A stretch of 64,000 nucleotides of DNA, taken from contig NZ_BSTC01000008.1 in NCBI RefSeq assembly GCF_030269305.1, forward strand, positions 298,095-362,094, read 5' to 3'. Below are positions 6,806 through 16,056 of this stretch, in pieces (within the stretch, counting starts at the first letter, position 1; each line of letters begins with the position of its first letter). The translations under genes were made by a program, and so were the position numbers. The DNA is from Kineosporia sp. NBRC 101731 (GTDB lineage: Bacteria; Actinomycetota; Actinomycetes; Actinomycetales; Kineosporiaceae). A model generated the notes under the pieces. That model had not been told where the DNA came from. It made no database searches and saw nothing but the letters and a program-made list of their open reading frames with translations.

Positions 6806-8284
6806 TCAGAACTCTCGCCAGGTCCAGCGCCCGCCGAGAAGGGTTCCGGCGACGGGTAGTTCGCGTAGCTTTTCGGGGGACAGCGTGGTCGGGTCGTGAT
6901 CGAGCACGATCAGGTCGGCCGGCTCGCCCACGGCGACACGGGTGCGGGTGCTGGCGTCGAGGGCCACGGACACCGGGATGTTCTGCTCCGGGTGCCAGGG
7001 CTCGCGGCCGTCACGACTGCGGCCGGTGGCGGCGGAGATCGCCAGCCAGGGGTCGAGCGGAGCCACCGGTGCATCTGAGCCCAGGTGGAGCTGCGCGCCG
7101 GCGTCGAGCAGCGACCGGAATGCGAAAGCCCTTCCGGTGCGCCCCTCCCAGTGATGGTCGGCGACGTCGCGGTCGTCCATGGCGTGTTCCGGCTGCACGC
7201 TGGCGACCAGGCCGAGCCGGCCGAACCTCTCGAAGTCGTCCGCGCCGACCAGCTGGGCGTGCTCGATGGTTCCGGGCACGCCGAGGCGCTCGAACTCGTC
7301 CAGCACCTGCTGGTTGGCCTTGTCGCCGATGGCGTGGACGGCGGCCTTGATGCCGTTGCCGTAGGCGGTCTCCAGCAGATCGCGCAGTTCCGACGGGGAG
7401 ACACTCTGCACCCCACAGGCGTGCGGGTGGGCCGGGTCGAGGCCGGGGTACGGGTCGTGGCACAGGGCGGTGCGGGTGTTCAGTGAGCCGTCCACGATCA
7501 CCTTGAGGCGGCCGAACGAGATCAGGCCTTCGGGATCGAGCACGTCGCCCGTCCGCAGCCCGGCCGCCACCGCCGCCGCCAGACGGTCCGGCCAGACCGA
7601 GGCCTGCACGCGCAGCGCCGTGACCCCGGCCGCCACCCGGGCGGGCCACTGGGCCACGTTGTCGGCACTCTCGAAATCCACGACCCCGACGACGCCCCGG
7701 CGAGCAGCGGCGTCCGCGGCCTCCCGGTAGTGGGCCACGTCGGGAGCGCTCTCACCCACCAGTGCGTTGGCGTCGATCCACTCGGCCTCGCGCACCAGGC
7801 CGAACTCGTCGGGTGTGACCCCGAGCCGGGCCGCGGCCCGGGAGTTCACCCAGCCGCAGTGCAGATCACCGCTGACCAGGATGACCGCTCGGTCCGGGGC
7901 CACCGCGTCCAGCGCCGCCAGGCTCGGCGGGTGCGGCCACAGGCCGTCGCGGAACCCGTAGCCGACCAGCGCCGTGCCGTCGTCGGGGCGGGTCGCGAGG
8001 GCTTGTGCGACCACGGTCAGGGTGTGCTCGGCGCTCAGCGTGCCGGAGAGGTCCAGCCGCCGGCGGGCCTTCACCCACTGGGTGAAGTGCACGTGGGCGT
8101 CCCACAGGCCCGGTCCCAGCCACCGACCGTCGAGACGCACCTCCTCCAGGGGCTCGACGACGTCCTCCGGCAGGGGATCTCCCGCAGGCAGCACGGCGTG
8201 GATCTTCCCGCCGAGCAGCACCACGTCCGCGAGCCCGGTCGTCCCGGGCCGGCGGGCCTGGCGCAGAACCATTCCCTGGGTCAT
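6806..8284 (-). CDS. YtcJ-like metal-dependent amidohydrolase
   Basis: The 492-residue protein belongs to the amidohydrolase_3 (YtcJ-like) branch of the TIM-barrel metallohydrolases. Metal ligands are recognisable: HVH in GLWDAHVHF (near residue 68), the His in HAIGDKANQQV, the His in IEHAQLV and the late Asp in LGSDAPVAPLD. The N- and C-terminal beta-sandwich strands (VVLLGGKIHAV; GEPADLIVLDHD) are also present. Substrates in this branch are mostly unknown amides or lactams. The start at 8284 has GGAGGA three bases upstream. It diverges from a peptide ABC transporter, so a role on imported compounds is possible but unproven. Confidence 0.85.
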   Translation of the reverse strand: MTQGMVLRQARRPGTTGLADVVLLGGKIHAVLPAGDPLPEDVVEPLEEVRLDGRWLGPGLWDAHVHFTQWVKARRRLDLSGTLSAEHTLTVVAQALATRPDDGTALVGYGFRDGLWPHPPSLAALDAVAPDRAVILVSGDLHCGWVNSRAAARLGVTPDEFGLVREAEWIDANALVGESAPDVAHYREAADAAARRGVVGVVDFESADNVAQWPARVAAGVTALRVQASVWPDRLAAAVAAGLRTGDVLDPEGLISFGRLKVIVDGSLNTRTALCHDPYPGLDPAHPHACGVQSVSPSELRDLLETAYGNGIKAAVHAIGDKANQQVLDEFERLGVPGTIEHAQLVGADDFERFGRLGLVASVQPEHAMDDRDVADHHWEGRTGRAFAFRSLLDAGAQLHLGSDAPVAPLDPWLAISAATGRSRDGREPWHPEQNIPVSVALDASTRTRVAVGEPADLIVLDHDPTTLSPEKLRELPVAGTLLGGRWTWREF

Positions 8285-8487
8285 CAGTCCTCCTTGATCC
8301 GGCGTGAAGTGGATCGCTGACGTAGCGTACGGCCCCCCTGGCCGAGGCGGTTGAAGGGGCCTCTGGGCAAGGCAACCCTGAGTGCAGTGAAAGTGCCTGT
8401 ATGGCAGAAATTGCGCTCTGTGCCTACGCTTTGGTGGCGCACGGGTCTTCGCGACCTGCCGGGTGGGGCGGACGAAGGAGTCACCAT

Positions 8488-10047
8488 ATGCACCGTTCAC
8501 TGCCAGTTCTTGCCGCGATCGCCGTGCTCCTGGCGGCCTGCGGCGGCCCGGCCTCGTCCGACAGTAGTTCCGGCACGGGAACTCTCACCGCCGTGATCGG
8601 CTACGGCAACAACCAGAGCTGGGACCCGACGCAGACCGCGTCGGCCTTCTCGATGGCGGCCTTCACCAACGTCTACGAGCCGCTCGTGGCCGGCGACCCG
8701 ATCACCCGTGAGCCGGAGGCCGCGCTGGCCGCGGTACCGGACGAGGTGGACGGCACGACCATCACGTTCCAGCTGCGCGAAGGGGCGAAATGGTCGGACG
8801 GGAAACCGGTGACGGCCGACGACGTGGTGTTCACCTACGACCGCATCCTCGATCCGCAGGAGAACGTGCAGCTGCGGGCCTTCTTCTCGGGCTGGCTGGA
8901 CGAGGTGGTGGCCAAGGACGACTCGACGGTCGAGTTCCGGCTCAAGCGTCCCTTCCGGTACGCGCTGAACCGGGTCGAGACCGCGATGATCGTGCCGCAG
9001 CACGTCTTCGACGGGAAGTGGGAAGAGGCGGCGGCCGGTAAGACGCTCGGGTCGGGGCCGTACGAGATCAGTGAGCAGGCCGCGCTCGACCACACCACCT
9101 TCGTGAAGAACGACCAGTACAACGGTGATCATCCGGCGCAGTACGACTCGATGGTCTGGAAGTCGATCGTCGACGCCGCACCCCGCGTGGCGGCCGTGTC
9201 GGGGGCCCGGCCGCAGGCGCAGATCGCGGACAACATCCCGCCGGCCAACATCGATCAGCTGCGCAAGGACGGCCGCCAGGTCGAGGCGGTGCAGGGGCAG
9301 AACAACGTCTTCCTGATGTTCAACACCCAGAAGAAGCCGTTCGACGACAAGCGGGTGCGGCAGGCGCTGCACTACGCGATCGACGCCGACAAGGTGGTCT
9401 CGGTCGCGTTGAAGGGGCAGGGGGTCGCGGCCACCTCGTACCTGAACCCCGAGCTGGAGGCCTACCAGAAGGCGTCCACCGACTACGCCTACGACCCGGC
9501 GAAGGCCCAGCAGTTGCTGAAGGAGGCCGGGGTCAGCAATCTGAGCATCACGCTGGGCTCGACCAACACCTCGCTGGTGGCCGACACGATCAACGTGATC
9601 AAGGAGGGCTGGGACGCGGTCGGGGTGAAGACCACGCTGAACGCCCAGGACACCAAGGCCCTGTTCTCGAAGCTCGACGGCGGCGAGGACTACCAGGTGG
9701 TGGCGGCCTCGGGTAACCCGCAGCAGTTCGGCAACGACCCCGACCTGATCGAGCGCTTCTACTACAGCCCGGCCTCGCTCTGGTCGTCCACCTACGCGCG
9801 GTTCCAGGGGCCTGACGCCGACGCGCTGTACGACCAGATGGACAAGGCGGCGTACGCGGAGGACGACGCGACGGCGAAGAGCGAGAACAAGAAGGTGCTC
9901 GACACCATCGCCGACGAGGCCGTGCTCTACCCGGTGGTGTTCACCCGGCTGGTCACGGCCTGGGTGCCCGACCGACTGGGAGATGTTCAGGCCCAGGGCT
10001 ATCCGGGCATCAACGTGCTGCGGGCCCAGCGGATCGACGCGCCATGA
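8488..10047 (+). CDS. Peptide ABC transporter substrate-binding lipoprotein (SBP_bac_5)
   Basis: This 519-residue lipoprotein has signal MHRSLPVLAAIAVLLAAC (lipobox LAAC, Cys18). The mature part reads as a cluster C (DppA/OppA) binding protein: REGAKWSDGKPVTADDVVFT near residue 100 is the family signature, and VRQALHYAIDADKVV comes later. It should capture peptides, or possibly nickel chelates or other oligomers, outside the membrane and pass them to the permeases encoded next. The ATG at 8488 follows GAAGGAG; upstream in-frame codons lack a signal peptide. It overlaps the next gene by ATGA. Confidence 0.9.
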   Translation: MHRSLPVLAAIAVLLAACGGPASSDSSSGTGTLTAVIGYGNNQSWDPTQTASAFSMAAFTNVYEPLVAGDPITREPEAALAAVPDEVDGTTITFQLREGAKWSDGKPVTADDVVFTYDRILDPQENVQLRAFFSGWLDEVVAKDDSTVEFRLKRPFRYALNRVETAMIVPQHVFDGKWEEAAAGKTLGSGPYEISEQAALDHTTFVKNDQYNGDHPAQYDSMVWKSIVDAAPRVAAVSGARPQAQIADNIPPANIDQLRKDGRQVEAVQGQNNVFLMFNTQKKPFDDKRVRQALHYAIDADKVVSVALKGQGVAATSYLNPELEAYQKASTDYAYDPAKAQQLLKEAGVSNLSITLGSTNTSLVADTINVIKEGWDAVGVKTTLNAQDTKALFSKLDGGEDYQVVAASGNPQQFGNDPDLIERFYYSPASLWSSTYARFQGPDADALYDQMDKAAYAEDDATAKSENKKVLDTIADEAVLYPVVFTRLVTAWVPDRLGDVQAQGYPGINVLRAQRIDAP

Positions 10048-11003
10048 CGGTGGTGGCGCGGATGCTGGCCCGGCGTCTGCTGCTGTTCGTACCGCTGGTG
10101 CTCGGGGTGATCCTGTTCGTCTTCGTGGTGATGCGGTTCGCGCCGACTGACCCGGCGCTGGCCGCGTTCGACGGGGGCAACGCGACGGCCGAGCAGCTGG
10201 AGGCGTTCCGGGAGGCGAACGGGCTGAACGACCCGCTGCCGGTGAGGTACGTGCACTTCGTGATCGACCTGCTGCACGGCGATTTCGGTACCTCACTGAT
10301 CACCCGTCAGCCGGTGCTCGACACGATCCGCACCGCACTGCCCCTGACTGTGCAGCTGACGGCGCTGGGCATCGTGATCGCGCTGAGCGTGGCCACGCTG
10401 CTGGGGGTCACGGCGGCGGTGTTCCGCGACCGCTGGCCCGACCAGCTGATCCGCCTGGTCAGCCTGATCGGGGTGGCCGCCCCACCGTTCTGGGTGGCGT
10501 TGCTGCTGATCCAGTGGCTGGCGGTGGGCCGGGGCATCTTCCCGACCGGGGGTTATGTGAACCTGGCGGAGGGGATCGGGCCCTGGCTCAATGCCCTCGC
10601 CCTGCCCGCGGTCTCGCTGGCGCTGCCGGTGGCGGCCCAGATGACGCGGATCATCCGCACCTCGGTGGTGGAGGAGCTGGACAAGGACTACGTACGCACG
10701 GCCCGGGGGCTGGGTCTGCCGCCGCTGGTGGTGGTCGGGCGCAACGTGCTGCGCAACGCCCTGGTGAATCCGCTGACCGTGCTCGGCCTGCGGATCGGGT
10801 ACATGCTCGGCGGGGCGGTCGTGATCGAGACGATGTTCGCGTTGCCGGGCATGGGGCAGAACATGATCCAGGCCGTCGGCGACGGTGACACGGCCAAGGT
10901 GCAGGGCTTCGTGCTCACCATCGCGGTCGGGTTCCTCGTGGTGAACCTCGTGGTCGACGTGCTCTACCTGATGGCCAACCCCCGATTGAGGACGAACTCG
11001 TGA
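10044..11003 (+). CDS. Peptide ABC transporter permease, DppB type
   Basis: The 319-residue integral membrane protein has about six transmembrane segments, the first at residues 9-31 (LLLFVPLVLGVILFVFVVM). The EAA loop for ATPase contact is readable as TARGLGLPPLVVVGRNVLRN, preceded by EELDKDYVR. This is the DppB/OppB half of the permease dimer. It starts inside the stop of the binding-protein gene (ATGA) and ends overlapping the next start (GTGA), so translation of the three genes is coupled. Confidence 0.9.
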   Translation: MTVVARMLARRLLLFVPLVLGVILFVFVVMRFAPTDPALAAFDGGNATAEQLEAFREANGLNDPLPVRYVHFVIDLLHGDFGTSLITRQPVLDTIRTALPLTVQLTALGIVIALSVATLLGVTAAVFRDRWPDQLIRLVSLIGVAAPPFWVALLLIQWLAVGRGIFPTGGYVNLAEGIGPWLNALALPAVSLALPVAAQMTRIIRTSVVEELDKDYVRTARGLGLPPLVVVGRNVLRNALVNPLTVLGLRIGYMLGGAVVIETMFALPGMGQNMIQAVGDGDTAKVQGFVLTIAVGFLVVNLVVDVLYLMANPRLRTNS

Positions 11004-12931
11004 GGCTCCGTGCGGGGCTGGCGGTTCTCGAGCGGCCCGGGATCCGTTTCCGTCGACTCGGCTGGGCGTCCGGACTGGCTCTCCTGGTGCTCCTGCTCCT
11101 GGTGATGCTGGCCCTGCTCGCTCCGGTGATCGCGCCGTACAGCCCGAACGCGATCAGCGCGGACACCGGCGGGCCCTCGGGCGCCCACTGGTTCGGGGTG
11201 GACGACAGCGGTCGCGACGTGTTCACCCGCCTGCTCTACGGCACCCGCTGGTCGCTGGCCATCGGGCTGCTCGCCACCCTCTTCGCGCTGGTCTGCGGGG
11301 CCGTTCTGGGTGCCTTCACGGCTACGGCCGGCCAGGCGGTGGACGAGCTGGTGATGCGGGTGCTCGACGTGGTCATGGCGTTCCCGGGCATCGCGCTGGC
11401 GGCCGTGCTGGTCGCGGTGTTCGGCCGGGACATCCCGGTGCTGATCCTGGCCATCGGCTTCCTCTACGTGCCCCAGGTGACGCGGGTGGTGCGGGCGAAC
11501 GTACTGGCCCAGTACGCCGAGGACTACGTCGCGGCGGAGAGGACGATCGGGGCGCGACGGTTCTACACCCTGACCCGGCACGTGGCGGTGAACTGTGCGG
11601 CGCCGGTGCTGGTGTTCTGCACGATCCTGGTGGCCGACGCGATCGTGTTCGAGAGCTCACTGTCGTTCATCGGTGCGGGTATTCAGCCGCCTGACCCGTC
11701 GTGGGGCTCGGTGCTGGCCGACGGGAAAGACCTGGTGCTGATCGGTGGCTGGTGGGCCACACTCTTCCCGGGCCTGCTCATCCTGGTCACCGTGCTGGCA
11801 CTGAACCTGCTGGCCGAGGGGGTCTCCGACGCCTGGGCCGCTCCTGCGGCGCGGCCGCAGGCGCAGCAGGCCGTGGCGGCCGATGTCGCCCGGGCCGCCG
11901 CGCAGAACGTTGCGCCGGTGCTGCCCGACGATCAATTGAGGACGGTGGGGGCACGTCTGCGCGGACGTCACCGGGATCTCTCGGCGGCCGAGGTGGTGCT
12001 CGACGTGCGGGGGCTCTCCGTCACCTTCCCGGCGCGACACCGGGGAACCTCAGTGGTGCAAGACATCTCGTTCAGCGTGCGGGCGGGGGAGGTGCTCGGG
12101 CTGATCGGTGAGTCGGGGTGCGGCAAGTCCCTGACGGCGCTGTCGGTGATGGGTCTGCAGCCGCCGGGCGCGGTTGTCTCCGGGGCGATCGATTTCGGGG
12201 GTCACGATCTGCTGGGACTGCCCGCCCGGGAGCGGCGCCGGCTGATGGGCCGCGAGATCGCCATGGTCTATCAGGACGCGCTCAGCTCGCTGAATCCCGC
12301 GATGACCGTGAGGAGCCAGCTCAAGCAGGTGGTGCGGCGGGGCGGTCACCGCACCCCGGCGCAGCTGCTGGAGCTGGTCGGCCTGGAGCCGGAGCGCACC
12401 CTGCGGGCCTATCCGCACGAGCTCTCCGGCGGTCAGCGGCAGCGGGTGCTCATTGCCCTGGCGCTGTCGCGTGAGCCTCAGTTGATCATTGCCGACGAGC
12501 CCACGACGGCTCTCGACGTCACCGTGCAGGCCCAGGTGATGGAGCTGCTGCTGCGTCTGCAGTCCGAGCTGGGTTTCGCTCTGGTGCTGGTGTCGCACGA
12601 CCTGGCGCTGGTGGCCGATCACACGGACCGGGTGGTGGTGATGTACGCCGGGCAGGTGGCCGAAACAGCGCTGACGGCAGACCTGATCGCCCGATCGCAG
12701 CATCACTACACCCGTGGGCTGCTGGCCTCGGTGGTGTCCATCGAGCAGCAGGAGCAGGTGCTGGCCCAGATCAAGGGGGTGGTGCCGTCACCGGCGGACT
12801 TCCCCGGCGGCTGCCGGTTCGCCGATCGCTGCCCCGCGGCCCAGGAGAACTGTTCGGTGGAACGGCCCTTCTTGCGCGGCGACGACGAGCACCTGGTGGC
12901 GTGTCACTACCCGGTCGAGGTGACCAGATGA
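11000..12931 (+). CDS. Fused permease-ATPase of the peptide transporter (DppC-DppD)
   Basis: One 643-residue chain joins a DppC-type permease (about 1-275; EAA loop AAERTIGARRFYTLTRHV; DPSWGSVLADG near the end) to a DppD-type ATPase (about 330-643). The ATPase has Walker A GESGCGKS, signature LSGGQRQR, Walker B LIIADEPT, H-loop VSHDLA, and the C-terminal oligopeptide extension with Cys residues (FADRCPAAQENC). The joining stretch is Ala/Arg-rich. Such fusions are known in actinobacteria. The chain overlaps both neighbours by four bases. No frameshift or internal stop separates the halves. Confidence 0.9.
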   Translation: MRLRAGLAVLERPGIRFRRLGWASGLALLVLLLLVMLALLAPVIAPYSPNAISADTGGPSGAHWFGVDDSGRDVFTRLLYGTRWSLAIGLLATLFALVCGAVLGAFTATAGQAVDELVMRVLDVVMAFPGIALAAVLVAVFGRDIPVLILAIGFLYVPQVTRVVRANVLAQYAEDYVAAERTIGARRFYTLTRHVAVNCAAPVLVFCTILVADAIVFESSLSFIGAGIQPPDPSWGSVLADGKDLVLIGGWWATLFPGLLILVTVLALNLLAEGVSDAWAAPAARPQAQQAVAADVARAAAQNVAPVLPDDQLRTVGARLRGRHRDLSAAEVVLDVRGLSVTFPARHRGTSVVQDISFSVRAGEVLGLIGESGCGKSLTALSVMGLQPPGAVVSGAIDFGGHDLLGLPARERRRLMGREIAMVYQDALSSLNPAMTVRSQLKQVVRRGGHRTPAQLLELVGLEPERTLRAYPHELSGGQRQRVLIALALSREPQLIIADEPTTALDVTVQAQVMELLLRLQSELGFALVLVSHDLALVADHTDRVVVMYAGQVAETALTADLIARSQHHYTRGLLASVVSIEQQEQVLAQIKGVVPSPADFPGGCRFADRCPAAQENCSVERPFLRGDDEHLVACHYPVEVTR

Positions 12932-13908
12932 CCGACTTGATGCAGCTGCGCGACGTGTCCGTCGTCCATAAGATCCGCGGTTCAGGTCTTTTCGGAAGCG
13001 CGGCGGTACACGCCCTGACCGGGGCGACCCTGACGGTCCGGGCCGGGGAGACCGTCGGCGTGGTGGGGGAATCCGGTTGCGGCAAGACCACTCTGGCCCG
13101 GGTGCTGGTCGGTCTGCAGCGGCCGAGCTCGGGCGACGTGAGTTTTCGCGGGCAGTCGCTGTGGTCGATGTCGGCCCGGGAGCGGCGCCTGACATTCGGC
13201 GCCCACATCGGCACGGTGTTCCAGGATCCCTCCACCGCGCTGAACCGGCGCCTGTCGGTACAGCGCATCATTGCCGACCCGCTCGTGGTGCATCAGCGAG
13301 GTTCTCGCGCCTCGCGGGCCGAACGGGTGCGGGAGCTGATGAATCTTGTCGGGCTGCCGACGGCCGTGGCCGATGCCCTGCCCTCCCAGCTCTCGGGTGG
13401 TCAGCGGCAGCGCGTGGCGATCGCCCGGGCCCTGGCGCTGGAACCAGCGCTGCTGGTGGCCGACGAACCCACCTCGGCGCTGGACGTGTCGGTGCGGGCG
13501 CAGATCCTCAACCTGCTCGACGTGCTGCAACGAGAACTGGGCCTGGCCATGGTGTTCGTGTCACACGACATCCAGACCGTGCGCCGGATGTCCGACCGCA
13601 TCGTGACCATGTACCTCGGCCGGATCGCGGAGGAGGCACCGGCGACGGGCGTGTCCCGGCACCCCTACACGCACGCCCTGTTCGCCGCGACTCCGCGACT
13701 GCTCACGGCCGCCGAGCCGATCCCGCTGCGCGGCCGCGTGCCGTCGGCGACGAATCCCCCGTCCGGATGCAACTTTCGCACCCGTTGTTGGCGGGCCACG
13801 CCGGAGTGCGGCGAGGCCCTGCCCCCGTTGACGGTGGAGGAGTCGGGCGTCAGCTACCGCTGCCTGCACCCGATGGTGGACGAAGGTCAGCGGGGACACT
13901 TTGCATGA
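12928..13908 (+). CDS. Peptide ABC transporter ATPase, DppF type
   Basis: This 326-residue second ATPase of the importer has Walker A GESGCGKT, signature LSGGQRQR, Walker B LLVADEPT, H-loop VSHDIQ and the C-terminal Cys-rich extension (CNFRTRCWRATPEC). It completes the set of binding protein, two permeases and two ATPases. The ATG at 12928 overlaps the preceding stop. Its own stop TGA (13906-13908) lies inside the palindromic repeat TTTGCATGATCACG, so insertion of that repeat defined the C-terminus. Confidence 0.9.
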   Translation: MTDLMQLRDVSVVHKIRGSGLFGSAAVHALTGATLTVRAGETVGVVGESGCGKTTLARVLVGLQRPSSGDVSFRGQSLWSMSARERRLTFGAHIGTVFQDPSTALNRRLSVQRIIADPLVVHQRGSRASRAERVRELMNLVGLPTAVADALPSQLSGGQRQRVAIARALALEPALLVADEPTSALDVSVRAQILNLLDVLQRELGLAMVFVSHDIQTVRRMSDRIVTMYLGRIAEEAPATGVSRHPYTHALFAATPRLLTAAEPIPLRGRVPSATNPPSGCNFRTRCWRATPECGEALPPLTVEESGVSYRCLHPMVDEGQRGHFA

Positions 13909-13990
13909 TCACGAACGAAAAAGAGGGGAGGGAGAGGGGCAAGAAAACCTTCCGTGATCATGCAAAATATCCCCAGAGTTCTAGAACTCT
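13900..13990. repeat. Palindromic repeat locus A (GCATGATCACG family)
   Basis: TTTGCATGATCACG (13900-13913) is inverted at 13953-13966, spaced by a purine-rich 39-nt loop. A second perfect palindrome follows: AGAGTTCTAGAACTCT (13975-13990). The element fills the gap between convergent dppF and asparaginase, contributes the dppF stop codon and touches the asparaginase stop codon. Related copies lie at 25168-25292 and 36972-37040. It may act as a bidirectional terminator. Confidence 0.8.
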
Positions 13991-14988
13991 CAGCTGTCGG
14001 CGATGGTCTCGAACCGTTCCCGGAGTTCCTCGCCCGACCAGCCGTGCATCAGGCAGAGCAGGAGCAGGAGGCGGGCCTTCACGCCGGTGAGGTGGCCGCC
14101 CCACAACAGGCCGCGGCCCAGCAGGTCGATCTCGCCACCCGGGTAGCCGTACGTGTGACGCAGGGTCGGGCCCGCTCCGGCTCGACTGCACAGGACGATC
14201 GGCAGGTCGCAGGCGACCACGGCGTCCACTGCTCCGGCCGTCACATGACCCCCACCCATGCCCTCCAGCACGACACCCGCGTAGCCGAGTCCGGCCAGTC
14301 CGGGCAGGAGGCGCAGGTCGTCGTCCACACCGGTGCTGACGAGAGCCACCGCCGGGGGGTCCGACGGCAGCACAGGCACCGGCAGGTTCGGTGCCGGGCT
14401 CGCGGACAGCGGCAGGTGCGTCTGGCCCTCGCGCACCAGCCCGAGCGCGCCCCAGGGTGCGGCGGTGAAGGCGTCGGTGTGCACGGCGCTCTCCTTGCGC
14501 ACGGTGCGCCCGGCGAAGATCCGGTCGGCGAACACCACCAGCACGCCCCGGGCCTGCGGTGACGAGGCCACCTGGACGGCGGCGACCAGGTTCGCGGCAC
14601 CGTCGGCACCGGGGGTGTCCCGGTCGCGCATGGCCCCGGTGATCACGACCGGGCGGTGGGATCCGGCGCCGAGCAGGTCGAGGAAGAACGCCGTCTCCTC
14701 CAGGGTGTCGGTGCCCTGGGAGACGACGATGCCGCAGACGTCGTTCGTGGTGCCGATCAGCTCCCGCAGGGCGAAGAGATCGGCGAGGCCGAGCGAGGGG
14801 GAGGGCAGCAGCCGGAACTCGTGCGGTACGACCTGCACGTGGGGCAGCCAGGGGGCGAGCTGCCCGGCCAGTTCGTCGGCGCCGCTGCGGGGAACCACAC
14901 CGGGTGTCCCGTCGCCGGCCGAGGAACTGATCGTGCCTCCGAGGGTGATCAGCAGAACCTTCTTCACAGGGGTCAATCTGAGGCCCAC
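13990..14988 (-). CDS. L-asparaginase (type I/II family)
   Basis: About 332 residues. This cytoplasmic-type asparaginase hydrolyses L-asparagine to aspartate and ammonia. The N-terminal catalytic threonine motif is LITLGGTISS. The second block is VVSQGTDTLEETAFFLD, containing the Thr-Asp pair, and VITGAMRD follows with the catalytic Lys/Asp region downstream. No signal peptide is visible. Both possible starts are GTG (14988, or 14967 giving VKKVLLITLGGT); neither has a clear ribosome-binding site. It stands alone and is convergent with the peptide transporter, separated only by the palindromic repeat. Confidence 0.85.
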   Translation of the reverse strand: MGLRLTPVKKVLLITLGGTISSSAGDGTPGVVPRSGADELAGQLAPWLPHVQVVPHEFRLLPSPSLGLADLFALRELIGTTNDVCGIVVSQGTDTLEETAFFLDLLGAGSHRPVVITGAMRDRDTPGADGAANLVAAVQVASSPQARGVLVVFADRIFAGRTVRKESAVHTDAFTAAPWGALGLVREGQTHLPLSASPAPNLPVPVLPSDPPAVALVSTGVDDDLRLLPGLAGLGYAGVVLEGMGGGHVTAGAVDAVVACDLPIVLCSRAGAGPTLRHTYGYPGGEIDLLGRGLLWGGHLTGVKARLLLLLCLMHGWSGEELRERFETIADS

Positions 14989-15358
14989 CGGCCTCTCGCG
15001 TCGAATCGGGCACCTGTGGACCTGACCGGGGCCTGACCGGGGCCTGACCGGGTCCTCGCCGGTTCCTGACGGACGGTCTGGCGCCCGTCACCTGAAGTCA
15101 CCTGAAGTCAGCTGAATGCTTCGTGTTCATCAGTGAAATGAGACACCGCATGACCGCTGCACCTAGCGCCGACTTTCGTTGCCAGAGCTTTGTGATGCGC
15201 GTGAAACTGGCGAGAGCGCTGATGCGTACGGACGCGTTCATTCGGCGAAGGCGCGTCCGTGACACTGGTTTCTGTCTTGACGGGGTGCGGCGGTGACGAG
15301 TCAAGTTGTCGAGTCTGGCTTTAGTGGACAAGGTTTCGGTTCCCTCGGAGGCATCACG
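14989..15358. other. Gene-free stretch with small direct repeats
   Basis: Between the asparaginase and GNAT starts I see no supported gene. It holds three copies of GACCGGGGCCT-like units (about 15018-15052) and two of GTCACCTGAA (15088-15109). A somewhat AT-richer stretch near 15110-15200 could carry a promoter. The in-frame extension from GTG 15293 falls here and lacks a ribosome-binding site. Confidence 0.4.
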
Positions 15359-15847
15359 GTGTTCCGGGTGCACGAGAGCGAGTGGCGGGTGCTGCGGGAG
15401 GCCCGGCTGAAGGCTCTGGAGACCTCTCCGGAGGCGTTCTGCGGGAACTATGCGCGGGAGCGGCTGGTGCACCGGCGGACCTGGCGGCGCCGGGCCCACC
15501 AGCAGCAGTGGACGGTGGCGAGATCGGGCTCCCGGATCGTCGGGCTGGTGGGGATGCTCGACGAGCCGGACCGGGAGGAGGGGCCGCTGGAGACCCGGTG
15601 CATCGAGTCGGTGTGGGTGCACCCCGACTTCCGCCGGCGCGGGCTGGTGCGGCTCATGCTGCAGGGGATCGAGGAACAGGCCCTGCGGCAGGGGGTGGGC
15701 ACGCTGATTCTCTGGGTGCTCGAATCGAACCGCCCGGCCTGGGAGGTCTACCGCCGACTGGGTTACCGGCCCACCGGCCTGTTCCAGGACATCACGGCCG
15801 GTGGCCGGCTGGAGGTCGAGCACCGGCTGAAGAAGGTGCTGGGCTGA
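15359..15847 (+). CDS. GNAT-family N-acetyltransferase, copy 1
   Basis: The 162-residue protein is a single GNAT fold using acetyl-CoA. The first strand and helix read VFRVHESEWRVLREARLKAL. Motif A is VWVHPDFRRRGLVRLMLQGI, carrying the pyrophosphate-binding RRRG-L pattern. Motif B is ILWVLESNRPAWEVYRRLGY. The substrate is unknown. I prefer GTG 15359, seven bases after GGAGG; an in-frame GTG at 15293 would add 22 residues with no family match. A paralogue follows at 16057 with the same layout, suggesting local duplication. Confidence 0.8.
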   Translation: MFRVHESEWRVLREARLKALETSPEAFCGNYARERLVHRRTWRRRAHQQQWTVARSGSRIVGLVGMLDEPDREEGPLETRCIESVWVHPDFRRRGLVRLMLQGIEEQALRQGVGTLILWVLESNRPAWEVYRRLGYRPTGLFQDITAGGRLEVEHRLKKVLG

Positions 15848-15901
15848 CCTGATCTCGAGACCGGGGGATTGCCACGGGCCGTGGGGAAGGTTCGCGGCAA
15901 T

Positions 15902-15951
15902 CCTTTTCCGGCTTACCCGGCGGATGGGGTGAATCACGTAAGGCCGGGTAA
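15902..15951 (+). promoter_or_regulatory. Stem-loop element sharing CCTTTTCCGGCTTACC with 19025
   Basis: TTACCCGG (15913-15920) pairs with CCGGGTAA (15944-15951), preceded by CCTTTTCCGGCTTACC. The same 16 bases recur exactly at 19025-19040, where CCGGCTTACCGG faces CCGGTAAAGCCGG. Both copies lie 100-160 bp before a gene start. The function is unknown: a shared operator or a short repeat. Confidence 0.5.
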
Positions 15952-16056
15952 CTGAATGCACCGGGAAGAATTCCCTCCGCAATATGTGCGGGACGGCTTC
16001 GTGGCGCATTATGGTTCCGCTGTCTTTCACCTTTTCCGCAGACGGAGAGCGACGGC

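Noticed and set aside
15902..15970. Cyclic di-AMP (ydaO) riboswitch
   Set aside because: GGGGTGAATC matches part of that consensus, but the other conserved blocks and the pseudoknot partner are absent, and the downstream gene is an acetyltransferase rather than a typical target.
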